DNA of 64,000 nucleotides from Acanthaster planci. Taxonomy: Eukaryota > Echinodermata > Asteroidea > Valvatida > Acanthasteridae. The translations under genes were made by a program, and so were the position numbers. Below the pieces are notes generated by a model. The model did no database searches and had not been told where the DNA came from. It saw only the letters and a list, made by a program, of their open reading frames with translations. Below are positions 1 through 10,419 of the stretch, piece by piece; positions within the stretch are counted from its first letter, which is position 1; each line of letters starts with the position of its first letter. The DNA lies in NCBI RefSeq assembly GCF_001949145.1, contig NW_019091648.1, forward strand, positions 1 to 64,000, written 5' to 3'.

Positions 1-26
1 TGCCATTTGTTATCAGGCGATCTCTT

Positions 27-90
27 TTCCGGGTACCCGGGTACCCGATGTTAACAAAAAACGGGTACCCGGTTCTAAAAATACCCGCAA
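27..90. repeat. Short GGGTACCCG palindrome cluster
   Basis: Three copies of the palindromic core GGGTACCC occur within about 50 bases just upstream of a truncated LINE, followed by a related half-copy. Nothing coding is seen. It may be the edge of another repeat that continues outside the window. Confidence 0.4.
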
Positions 91-100
91 ATGCACACCC

Positions 101-1375
101 CTAGGTCCTCTACTCTTCTTGATCTATGTTAATGGCCTTTGTTTTTCTTCTCCAACCCTACACTTTACTCTTTTTGCTGATGACACCACGATTTTCTGAT
201 CCAGCCCTAGTGTCTCCTCATCGGTTGAAATGCTCGATTCTGAACTTACCAATGTTTCCTCTTGGTTTAAAGCCAATAAAGTCTCTCTGAATTTCTCCAA
301 AACAAACTTAATCTTCTTTAGCAAGGCTGCTTGTTCTAAAACCATCGACTTACCTTCAGTAAAGATCGACGGTATTCCCATCACAAGGGTCAATTCGGCG
401 AAATTCTTAGGTGTCTTTGTCAACCCTAAACTCACTTGGACAGAGCACATCTCTTCTATTACTAATATCGTTTCTCGCAACACAGGCATATTGTCCAAAC
501 TTCGTCTCTGTCTACGTCTTAGTTCTTCTTTATAATTCCCTTATCTCACCTTACTTGAATTATTGCAATATTGTCTGGTCGTATACATCTAACACAAAGC
601 TACACTCTCTATACATCACTCAAAAGCGAGCTATCCGGTCGTATTTGCACTCTAACACACCATCGGGAACACTCTGCACCTCTATTTGCACGGTTAAATA
701 CTCTTACTATTCACGACTTAAAAAACCGATGAGATATTTATTTATGTACAAATACACACATAATCTTCTGCCCAACAGTTTCTCTTGTTTCTTTTCTTCA
801 ATCCAAGATACGCACGGTTATTCTACCAGATCCCGTCACGATTTGTATGTTCCATTCACCCCCAACCTGTACTCCATTTCTACTCTTCGCTTCTATGGTT
901 CCCGTCTCTGGAACACCACTGATAAGGAAATCAGAACAATGCCATCCGTTGGCTTCTTCAAGTACTCCTACAAAAGAGCTCTCCTCTCACAATATGTTAC
1001 ATAGCTTCCAATCCTTAGACAATGTCTTCTTTTTTTTCACTCTTTATCTCGCCTTTACTTCTGTATCTATTCATGTTACTGCTCATTTTCAGTCTTTACT
1101 TGTGTTTTGGATGTTCAGTCTAGTCTTTACAGTTTATCTTTTTTTCCTTCTTTTGGGGGGCCTGTTTTCAGTATTTTTGTCCCTTGTCCAATTGTCTGTC
1201 CTTAGGCTGTTCTCTACAAACCCTTGCTTATATGAACAGCTCCAAATTTTCTATCTTTTAAAGTTTTCTCTATTTTCTCTTATTATATTACAATGTATTT
1301 ATGGCTTGTATTTATATTACGTGTATTCTTGATTCGTATTTTAATGAAAGTATGGAAATAAATGTTTTGAATTGA
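101..1375 (+). pseudogene. 5'-truncated LINE (CR1/L2/Jockey-like), reverse transcriptase C-terminal part
   Basis: Reverse transcriptase remnant of a non-LTR retrotransposon. It starts abruptly at 101 inside the palm domain with LGPLLFLIYVNGL, followed by the catalytic FADD motif at 173-184. A TGA stop at 197-199 follows in frame. The same frame continues from 230 with the thumb-type motif KFLGVFVNPKLTW. A frameshift near 505-530 moves the reading into another frame, which carries NSLISPYLNYCNIVW, the usual C-terminal region of Jockey/CR1/L2-group ORF2, and ends at 1004. The pyrimidine-rich 3' UTR contains AATAAA near 1357 and fades into a TTGAATTGAAT-type tail near 1370. 5' truncation is typical of LINE insertion. 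The copy is dead: one stop, one frameshift, and no endonuclease or fingers. The clade is a judgement from motif style. Confidence 0.85.
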
Positions 1376-3180
1376 ATAATAGCACAATATATGGTTCGAC
1401 TAGAATAGAAACACAAAACAAGAAAAGTTACATGCACACATATACTGTGGACAACATAACATGTCCCTAAATGTGCATAGTTTCCATTAAAATAAACTTA
1501 TTGGCATCGCAAAGGGTTTTACTAAACTGACTCCATAAGTTCATACAGGTAAAGTTGAAACAAAATTACATGAGCACATAACGATGCCATTAAATAGCGG
1601 CCCCGCCCATGCATGTAGGCCTACTAAACAACACACCAGGCGGCGCGGCTATAAACATCAAACTTTACACAAGAAATATCTCTGGTTTAAAGGCTTTTAC
1701 TTCAAAGTTCTTTACTGTACTTTCGTTCTAATGTGTAAACAAAATAATAACTCACTTTGCTAAGCTGTCCCAGAGACATAAAGGGAAAATAATGGCGAAT
1801 TTGGCCGCATGCAAATAGTGTCAGGTGTCTTACGTGACAAATAGACAAGGAATGAGTAAAGGAAAGCGCCCTCTGGCGTGACCAACAATCTGCACCAGAA
1901 AAATGAAATAGCGCACTCGCGCAGGCCTTACAAACAACAACAAAAACACTTCTGGCTTCTACATCGACAATTTTTCTACATTTGGTCAGCCTAGAATATG
2001 TCAGTTTTGTATGAAATTGCAATAGGGGAATTTGTACCCAAGCAATCTAAGCTGTAAAATGAAATTAACCCTTGTTATAGTGTATGTACAGTCATATTGA
2101 AATTGGAAAATTTGGGACTGTTAGAGTTCATGAATTTCAGAGCCAGAGAATATACAATATATCCCAAAAAATTAACATTTCATTTGAGAAGCCCGTTTTA
2201 ATCTTAACTATGGGTTTTACCTTTGTACCGGAGTCTGGATATATGAGGGCTACGGAGCTGTCATGTGTTGACCGGGCAAAACGTAAAACCTGAGGGTGCC
2301 AAACTACATATCTTAGGGAAGGGTACTGTCCTTCATGTTACCATCATTCAACTACTATATGCAAAATTTTCATTCAGACATTGTGTTTATATTTCATTTA
2401 TCTATGTATTGTCATGTAATTAAGAACACACGTATTTTTTTGTAAATGATGACAATGTTGAAATAAAGTTGATTTTATTTTGATTTGACTTTAGTCAGCG
2501 TGTTTACGAGTGACGCCGATTTACTCGTGCTTGACATGCATAATATGTGGGCGCGAGTATGCGGCTTTGGAAATACGGACGCGACTGACTTAACGTTCAT
2601 GTTTATTCATCTTGAATAGCCAAACAGCGTCATTTTTCATATTCTACACGACCCAAGAGCTAGGCTAGTGAAGGAACGCTCATGCAGCCCATGGAGTCGA
2701 GGCCGGGTGACCAGACCCTTGATTCGTAGTCTGGATACCAGACCAGATGATCTGGCTACTCTGCAAATCATCTACGGATACAGTATTACCCAATGTCCAC
2801 GTGACCAAGACTGAAGGACTTCTTCCAGTTTTCCGGAAATCACCGAAACATTCCGAAGTCGTCCCGTCTATATTCAGCATGTTCAGATTGAAAAATATCA
2901 CCCAAATTCCAAACATCGCCCAAACCCCCAAAGGTGCCCTTAACCCCGCGGGAACGCAACCAGAGATCACGGTCCCGCGCCCACAGGGAGCTCTCTGACA
3001 AATACTATTACGTTTCAAAAATAAACCGCCAGACCAAAAATCGAGAATGCCAGGTCAACGAAGAAAGCAAAAACAAAAGCCAAGTAGCAGGGAATGGTTC
3101 AGTGACAATCTTAAAAACTTGAAAAATCTTTCAATATCTCTCTCTGCCGCGTTCTCTCAAAAAAAGTTTTAAAAATCTAA
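1376..3180. other. Intergenic, no gene recognised
   Basis: No supported gene. Open frames are short and lack domain motifs. An AATAAA at 2,462-2,467 followed by a T-rich stretch looks like a polyadenylation region or LINE tail on the plus strand, but no upstream coding sequence could be matched to it. Positions 2,690-2,900 hold one copy of a dispersed repeat with a diverged reverse-strand relative at 17,500-17,640. Confidence 0.5.
2690..2900 (+). repeat. Dispersed repeat, inverted relative at 17.5 kb
   Basis: This stretch, including the phrase GTCTGGATACCAGAC and a following ATTACCCAATGTCCACGTGA, is recognisably similar to the reverse complement of 17,500-17,640 (GTCCAGATACCAGACC, then ATCACCCAAAGTCCATGTGA). 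The two are diverged but collinear over about 130 bases. No coding capacity is seen; it is probably an old interspersed repeat. Confidence 0.5.
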
Positions 3181-3203
3181 AATCCCAAAATTGACGACAG
3201 ACC

Positions 3204-3377
3204 ATGGATCTCATTTTCGCCAGCCAATTCGAATACGCCAAGATGGTGGCCGCGCACTCCGCTTGGTTACTTGTTTCGGAATCGACCGCCGGCGCGGACG
3301 AAGACGTCATAGCTCACGCTAAAAAAAAGACAGCAGCATCACATCTTCTTGGTGAGGGAGATAAAAGACGGTCCTAA
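3204..3377 (+). CDS. Short ORF, 57 codons, unrecognised
   Basis: An uninterrupted ATG-to-TAA frame in a locally GC-richer patch. The start has a good Kozak context (ACCATGG). The predicted peptide begins MDLIFASQFEYAKMV and ends in a lysine-rich then GEGDKRRS tail. An internal AAGATGGTGGCC resembles YY1/initiator-type elements that also occur at about 24,271 and 37,030. No family is recognised and no TM segment is seen. It may be a fragment of a first exon, a transposon-related ORF, or chance. No donor splice site was convincingly placed at its end. Confidence 0.25.
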   Translation: MDLIFASQFEYAKMVAAHSAWLLVSESTAGADEDVIAHAKKKTAASHLLGEGDKRRS

Positions 3378-3497
3378 ATATTATTGTATCACCCACAACA
3401 GATATTTATTCCTAGTTATTTACTTTAATGATTCGCGGTGCCCTCTGTTTACAAAAAATGAAAAATATTTCATTCCACATACAAACCATATCCAACC

Positions 3498-4489
3498 ATG
3501 CTTAACCAAAATTATATCATAACCGACGGTCACGAACGTCTCAATGCCGACATTGTAGCCCAACCGTCGTATACAGTCCCTTTGACCCCAACAAACTCGC
3601 GATAGCAGAACCTGTGGTGAAAGAAAGTGAAACGATAACGCAGGGCTGTTCACTCATTTTTTTATATTAACGATGACATAGCAAAATGTCTGTTGATCAT
3701 GATGCCAAAAACGATTTGTTACGGTCTAAGTCCCAGTCTATAAATTTGGCACTAGAGACAAAATTCCCGAAAATATCGTTGGACATCAAATTTGCTATCA
3801 ATTCAAACAGCCTACGATCGCTTACAAAGCCAGTCGTGATTTAGACGACTCAAAACAGATAGACTTTGTGGTTAACTGCCCTACACAAATAAAAAGGCAT
3901 TTATGTCAAGCTACATACCGCAACCACGCTGTTTGACCAGTGTAAAAAGAATTAGCGAAAGATCAATTTGACGACTATATTAATAAATATTGCAACGCAG
4001 AGTCTTTCATTACGGCACACATGGAACTTTGTCTTGTGGCGCAAGCGTTAGATATAAGGTCGAAAAGGCTATTTTAAATATTAACAATGCCAATGTCATT
4101 TCAGATAAAACAGCATTGCAATTTGTTAAGAGAATTTGACAGTGATAGCAGGGACTCAGACTCGGAGTAAACTTTGAACAAACAACATATATATAAAATA
4201 TCGAATCATCTATAGCATGAATGAATGCTACAAAATTAGTTATTATTTTACTTAAAACCTCCTTGAACTTTGACCAAACGTCAAGCAAGGTCGGGGATCT
4301 GTTTCAAGTCTCGGAAAAACACTGGAGAGACGCTATCAATAAATCTAGTTTATTATAAAATAACATGTCGAATCAGACAGAAACGCACACTTTTTTTGGT
4401 CTGAAAATCCACAGACGTTTAAATTGAAACACGTCATCGACAATACAAAAGGCGACAAAGGCATTTCAGTCAAAAACATATGTGACCCA
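3498..4489 (+). pseudogene. Run of small decayed ORFs, unknown origin
   Basis: Several short plus-strand frames lie head to tail with protein-like composition. One begins MLNQNYIITDGHERLN at 3,498. One at 3,686-3,844 begins MSVDHDAKNDLLRSKSQS. A frame around 3,957-4,075 contains DQFDDYINKYCNAESF, and one ending near 4,170 finishes in REFDSDSRDSDSE. Another begins MSNQTETHTFF near 4,364, and a neighbouring frame reads KHVIDNTKGDKGI. Frame changes between them suggest a compact, intron-less source, such as a virus-like or Polinton-like element, that has decayed. No diagnostic motif was found, so the origin is inference. The region ends where the 4.5 kb repeat family begins. Confidence 0.3.
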
Positions 4490-5780
4490 CTGTGTTAAAA
4501 TGAGTCTTACATTGCCAGAGCCACTTTTTAGCTTTTTCGCCGTTTGCAAAAAATGCATTCTTTTTGTTTGGTTTTATTTTGCTTTTTCGCAGTTTTGCAA
4601 AAAAGCCTTTGGAATCTTCAGGATTTTGGGGGGGAGGGGGTTCTTCTTTTTGGGCCCAAAGTCCATAGACTTTGCACACGTTTTTTTTTCTGTGCAGGAC
4701 TTTTGCCATAAATCGTTGTCGCACAGCATTCAAGGTTGGCATATACATAGTCATTATCGCATAGATTTATGCCAAAACATGACGTCAAGATGACGTCATC
4801 AAGTGATTTATTATTGATTTTTAAATATTTATTTCAGCCCATTTACTTTGTACAAGTTTTCGAGGCACTGTTTTGGTACTTTAGTAATCGTTGATCGTCG
4901 TCAAAGTTACAGCATGCACTATAAAACGAAGATACTACTGAAATATTTACGTCATGATGACGTCATTAAGTGATTTTTTATTAACTATTGAATATTTAAA
5001 TAATCTGTTAAATTTCTAAAAAAATCCATATAAAATAAACCTTGGCCTCCCGCAACATTCTTTTTGCAGCAAGTGGCAGGATAAAATGTGGCCTTGAATT
5101 CATCTCGTGTGGGTCATATCACGTGACCCTTCCTTCCGGTCGAAACCGGAAGTGGTTTATTGTTTAAAATGGTAATAGGTATCAAGTTGTTTTCAACTGT
5201 GTAAGTCTGTCGGGGTATTGTATTCTTCAATTCATCTACCGATGACGTCACCTAATTATCGAGCGCCCTCAAGCGACAGGTTAAAATTCCTAAAAATGAA
5301 TTTTGAATAGATGTCTGTCGTGAAGTTTGTCCGAATCGGCTGAAAATTGATGTAGATGATCATCTTTACCCTGTCAACACGTGTGTGAAGATAGGGGCTG
5401 ATTACGTCATCAGACCGGAAGTTACAATAAAAACTTCTTTTATTCTTCAAAATCCGGTGGAAATCAACCGTACGAGATATAAGCGTGAATTTTGCATGAG
5501 ATGACAGGTAAAACATTGGGGTCAGCTGCATGAAGTGCATAACTGGTGTACTTTTTCACACATGTGAAGCACCGCCGACAAAACCCCCCTTAAAATATAA
5601 ATGGCCAACGCAGAAATCCAATTTCGGCCAGAGCTGTGCATATGCTACTGTGTGTGTGTGGACGCCCAATATCTGCCTGCAACATAGACGGCGCAGAGTG
5701 CGTCGGGTCATCAGTAGACAAGTCATGTGACATTAAAGGTGTATCCTTCAAAGCCTTATATCTCCAAAAGTCCCAACGGG
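4490..5780 (+). repeat. Interspersed repeat family R, copy 1
   Basis: First of several copies of a composite repeat. In order it shows hairpin-prone TTTTTCGCAA/TTGCGAAAAA blocks and a G-run. A GGGCCCAAAG...CATAGACTTTGCACACG block comes next, followed by paired TGACGTCA palindromes at about 4,780 and 4,791. The downstream part includes CACGTGACCCTTCCTTCCGG (about 5,120) and GCATGAAGTGCATAACTGG (about 5,529). The same order recurs at 42,560-43,740 (+); the first half recurs inverted at 9,885-10,400 and the second half at 7,990-8,770. Open frames inside are by-products of the repeat. Confidence 0.8.
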
Positions 5781-7950
5781 ATGAAACTTTGCACATATGC
5801 AATCACGACGATGGCCTTTTCAATGAAAAGCGAAAAGCCTTTTTTCTGTTGCAAACAGACATAGAACCTCTCGTTGGCTTTTTCGCAAATTTGCGAAAAA
5901 GGTATTCTTTTTGTTTTGATTTTTTTCTTTTTCTTCTTCTTCTGCCCAAAAGGCCATTTAATTTGTGCACGTTTTTTCTGGCCACCACTTTAGTGCCTAA
6001 ACAACTTCCAAATGTCATTAAACTTGTGCAAAGAAGCATGACGTCATGATGACATCATCAAGTGATTTTTTTTTTATTTATTTTTCAATATTTTTTCGGC
6101 CCATTCACTTTGTACACGATTTTGAGGCACTATTTTCTTACCTTAGTAGTCGTTGGTCACCGTCAAACTTGCAACATGTACTAACTATCAAACAAAGATA
6201 ATTAAAGATAATCTTTAAAACACTCCTCAATCCTTCACCTGGTAGAGGACTGAGGAGTGTTAGGGTTACAGCATTGTATTTCCTAAACAGAGTCCCAATT
6301 GCTTTGAAACTTCGGCGCAAGATTACAATAAGAACGAAGGAGAAATCAGGTACTTTACGCTGTGTTATTTTATTTGAAATATGCCGAAGAGTCCGAATAT
6401 GAAGTAATATTTCATAAAAAAAATTTCAGTTCAAGCACAAATCACGTGACATGAACTTAAAGGAGCAGTGTTTCTGCAAACGAGTTTATGGCCCATTGAC
6501 TTTGTACACGTTTTCAAGGTACAATTTTAAAACCTTTCCGACGTTTGATCGATGGAAAAATAATAGCTAACAGAGACCCCGATGCAAGATTTATAGCTTA
6601 TGTATGACCTCACGATGAAGTCATTGCCTTATTTTTATATTCATTTTTGAATATTTAATTTTTCCCCATAGCTTTATACACGTTTTCCTACCTAACACAA
6701 GTGAACAAGTAGTCTTTAACTTTGGCGCAAGATTACTATGACACCGAAAGAGAAATCGAGTACTTTACGCTCTGTTATTTTATTTGAAATATGCTTAAGA
6801 GTCGGAATATGAAGTAATATTTAATTAAAATTGTTCAGTTTAAGTGCAAATCACGTGACATGAACTTAAATGAGCCGAGTTTCCGCAAATGAGTTTTTTG
6901 CCCCAGACTTTGTACACGTTTTCAAGGTACAATTTTAAAACCTTTCCGATGTTTGACGGTTATCAAAGTGACAGCCAACAAAGACCGTGATACAAAAACT
7001 ATTGTAAGTAAAGGACGTTATGATGACGTCATCAAGTGATATTTTTTTTTTAATTGATTTTTCAATATTTTTTTCGGCCTATTCACTTTGTACACGTTTT
7101 TGAGGCACAGTTTTGGTCACTTGGCAATCTTTAATCATTATCAAACTTACACCAAATGACGACCCACATGCAAAGTATTTTCCAAATTGATGACGTCATC
7201 ATGACGTCATTATATGATTTGGTATGCATTTTTAAATCTTTAATTTTCCCCATAAACTTTGTACATAGATTTCAAGTTGCAATATCTTCAGCTAGCAGAC
7301 CTGAATCGGTCTAAAAGTTACACCAAGCACAGATGATCAGGCAACTATTCTACCAAAGTAGTGATGTCCTTATGAAGTCATCATGTAAATTATTTTGAAA
7401 TTTTCAATCTTTATTTTTTCCCATAGCTTTTCTTAGACAGATTTGAAACGGCTTCATTAACTAAACTACGTGCCCGACCGGGTTGAAACCTTGCATGTAT
7501 TCACAAAGGGATGTGTTTGAGATGAAAATTGGCATGGTGTGTTGACAATGTCACGTGACATTGAAAGGGTGCTCTTTAAAGCATTATATTTCCTAAACAG
7601 AGTCCCAATTGCTTTGAAACCTTGCGTGTATCTTATACATGCTCCACCACACTTTTATTCCCTTATTATTAAAATCAATATATCTTCTAAACTACATGTC
7701 AAATTCGGCTGAAACCTTTTATCTATTGTATCTATAAATGCATATGTTTTAGTCAAAAACTCACACGATTTGCAGATGACATCATCATATGATCAGGCAC
7801 ATGAACATCATCACGATATCACATTGAGGCACTATTTTCGTATCTTAGTAGTCGTTGATTGCCGTCAAACTTGCAACATGTACTAATTATAAAACAAAGT
7901 TAATTCTGAATTATTTACATAATGATGACTTCATCAAGTGATTTATCATT
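4770..7950 (+). repeat. Tandem, diverged TGACGTCA-containing repeats
   Basis: A loose tandem series of units of about 200-400 bases. Each combines a TGACGTCATCAAGTGATTT-like block, an AT-rich linker, and a CCATTCACTTTGTACACG block followed by GAGGCAC or a variant. Copies of the CTTTGTACACG block are visible near 4,845, 6,103, 6,500, 6,910, 7,088 and 7,258. CRE-like palindromes (TGACGTCA) are frequent. No ORF of substance is present. The reverse-oriented version is at 40,300-42,080. Confidence 0.75.
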
Positions 7951-7989
7951 AAATTTTGAATAAATTTTGAATATATAAATATTGACCTC

Positions 7990-8770
7990 GTGTGGGTCAA
8001 ATCACGTAACCCTTCCTTCCGGTCGAACCCGGAAGTGGCCTTATTGTTTAAAAGTGGTAATAGGTATCGAGTTGTTTTCAACGGTGTTAGCCTGCTGGGG
8101 TATAGCATTTTTCACATTATCTACTGATGACGTCACTTAATTGTCGAGCGCCCTCTAGCGACAGGTTAAAATTTCCGAAAAATGAATTTTGAATGGATGT
8201 CTGTGGCGAAGTTTGTCCGAATCGCCTGAAAATTGATGTACATGACCATCTTTACTCAGTCAACACATGTGAGAAGTTTAGGGCTGATGACGTCATCGGA
8301 CGGGAAGTTTCAATAAAAACTTTTTGATTCTTCAAAATTCGGTAAAAAATCAACCATAAGCGATATAAGCGTGAATTGTGCACGAGATGACAGCTAAAAC
8401 ATTGGAGTCAGCTGCATGAAGTGCATAACTGGCGTGCTTTTTACACACGTGAAGCGCCGCCGACAAAAACCCCCTAAAATATAAATTGCCAACTCGAAAA
8501 CCATTAGCATGCTGTGCATATGCTACTGTGTGTGTGTGGACGCCCAATATCTGCCTGCAACATAGACGGCACACAGTGCGTAGAGTATTATACTCGGGAC
8601 TTGGCAAAATGCCGACCACGTGCTGCCAAGAGCGGATCGCATTCTATGGAACGCCAAAAGGGACAGGTGTTTAAGATATCTAATCTGTGCCTTTTCCGCG
8701 ATAAGTAATATGTTTTGCATTGTATATTGTATTGTACATGTCATATTGGGTTGAAACCTTGCAAGCAATT
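7990..8770 (+). repeat. Repeat family R, copy 2 (downstream half)
   Basis: Collinear with about 5,100-5,760 and 43,030-43,740. It has the CACGTAACCCTTCCTTCCGG block, the GACGTCACTTAATTGTCGAG block (about 8,130), the CATGAAGTGCATAACTGG block (about 8,415) and the TGTGTGTGGACGCCCAATA block (about 8,530). Where the three copies share translated words, this reflects repeat DNA rather than a protein gene. Confidence 0.8.
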
Positions 8771-8979
8771 AGGAAGGGAAGGTTTACAAACGGAAATTGA
8801 CCTCAGGTGATGACAATACGCCAGAGTATACATTGGGCCTTCACTTCATCTTGTGTGGGTCAAATCACGTGACTCTTCCTTCAAGTGGAAACGGGAAGTA
8901 GGCTTATTGTTTAAAGTGGTAATAGGTATTAATTTTTTTCTATGGAATTAGTCTGTCGGTATTAGTGCTGGGTTGAAAC

Positions 8980-9430
8980 CTTGCTATATCTCCTGAAGTA
9001 TATGTCCAATTGGGTTCAAACCTTGCAGATATCTTGAAAAGCAACTGCTTTAGACGAATATTTACCTCATGTGAAAATGACCTCGTTAAGTGACAAATCA
9101 CGTGATATTAAAGGTGCATACTTTAAAGTACTACATCTCCAGATGTATACGTTCAATTGGTTTCAAACCTTGCAGATATCTTGGAAAGGAAGTGCTTTAG
9201 GCAAACATTGACCTCATCTGATGATGACAAATCATTAAGTGACAAATCGCGTGATATTAAAGGTGCATCCCTGAAAGTACTATAAGTCTTATAGATGAAA
9301 TTGACCTTATGTAATAATGACGTCATCAGATAACCATGTCATGTGACATTATGGGGGCACTCTCCCAGGCGCTATGTCTCTTGAAGTACATGTATGACTG
9401 GGTTCGAAACTTGAACCTTTCTGGGCATGC
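8980..9430 (+). repeat. About 150-170 bp tandem units (GGTTGAAACCTTGCA type)
   Basis: Successive units carry a TCTCCTGAAGTATATGTCC-like start, then GGGTTGAAACCTTGCA, GACCTCATGTGATGATGAC and CACGTGATATTAAAGGTGCAT. At least three are seen here; the same family fills 59,150-59,640 and touches 7,440-7,800. They contain E-box-like CACGTG and CRE-like palindromes. Confidence 0.65.
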
Positions 9431-9884
9431 TCAAATCATTTCACCAAAAGGTTTATGCTATAGCTGAATTGGTCAAATTTCAAAAGGCGAAAAAGCCCCC
9501 TGTTCTGTTGGCAAACAGACAGATAAGCTCTCGTTTTTTCTTCTTTTTCTTCTTGTGCCCATACCTTTGTACACAGTTTTTCTTCGCGGCACTTTAGTCC
9601 CTTTGCAAGAGTCAATCTTCATCAAAGTTGCCTTAAGCAAAGACCCTATTGCATAGATGTGCTCCGAAGCATGACGTCATGATGACGCCATCAACTTATT
9701 TATTATTGATTTTTAAATATTTATTAGAGCCCATTCACTTTGTACACGTTTTTGATTTCAGTACCTTAGTAATCCTTGATCGTCGTCAAAGTTACAGCAA
9801 GCACTGACTATGAAACGAAGATAATACTGAAATATTGACGTCATGATGACGTCATCTAGTGATTTATTATTAAATACTGAATAC

Positions 9885-10400
9885 TGAAATATTCCGTTAA
9901 ATTTATAACGGTCACGTGATATGACCCACACGAGATGAATTCAAGACCACAATTTATCCTGCCAGTTGCTGCAATCAGAATGTTGCGGGAGGCCACAGTT
10001 GATTTTATATGGATTTTTATAAATTTATGGATATGGATTTTTAATAAATCACTTGATGACGTCATTGTAACGTCATAATTCGGCATACATCTATGCAATA
10101 ATGACTATGTCTATGCCAACTTTGAATGCTGTGCGACAAAGATTAATGGTTTTCACCATTTTTACCTGCACAGGAAACACGTGTGCAAAGTCTATGGGCT
10201 TTGGGCCCAAAGAGAAGAAGAACCCCCCCCCAAAAAAAATCTGAAGATTCCAAAGACTTTTTGAAATTTAAATCCTGAAGATTCCAGAGGCTTTTTCGCA
10301 AAATTGCGAAAATAAAAGGAATCTTGCCAATAAAAGGAATCTTTACAAAAAGAATGCCTTTTTCGCAAACTGCGAAAAATCCAAAAATACTAACAAAAAC
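9885..10400 (-). repeat. Repeat family R, inverted partial copy
   Basis: Reverse complement of the block at about 4,510-5,140 and 42,570-43,080. Reading leftward it has the CCCAAAGCCCATAGACTTTG block, the GTTGGCATAGACATAGTCAT block, the TGACGTCA pair and the CACGTGA block. Its right edge meets the 3' end of the minus-strand LINE at about 10,420. Confidence 0.75.
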
Positions 10401-10419
10401 AATACTGCTTCAGCAGTGA

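Noticed and set aside
5530-8770. Conserved translated words (such as VCVWTPNICLQHRR) at 5.6 and 8.5 kb as a protein family
   Set aside because: Similarity extends through non-coding sequence and across frames; it reflects copies of a DNA repeat.
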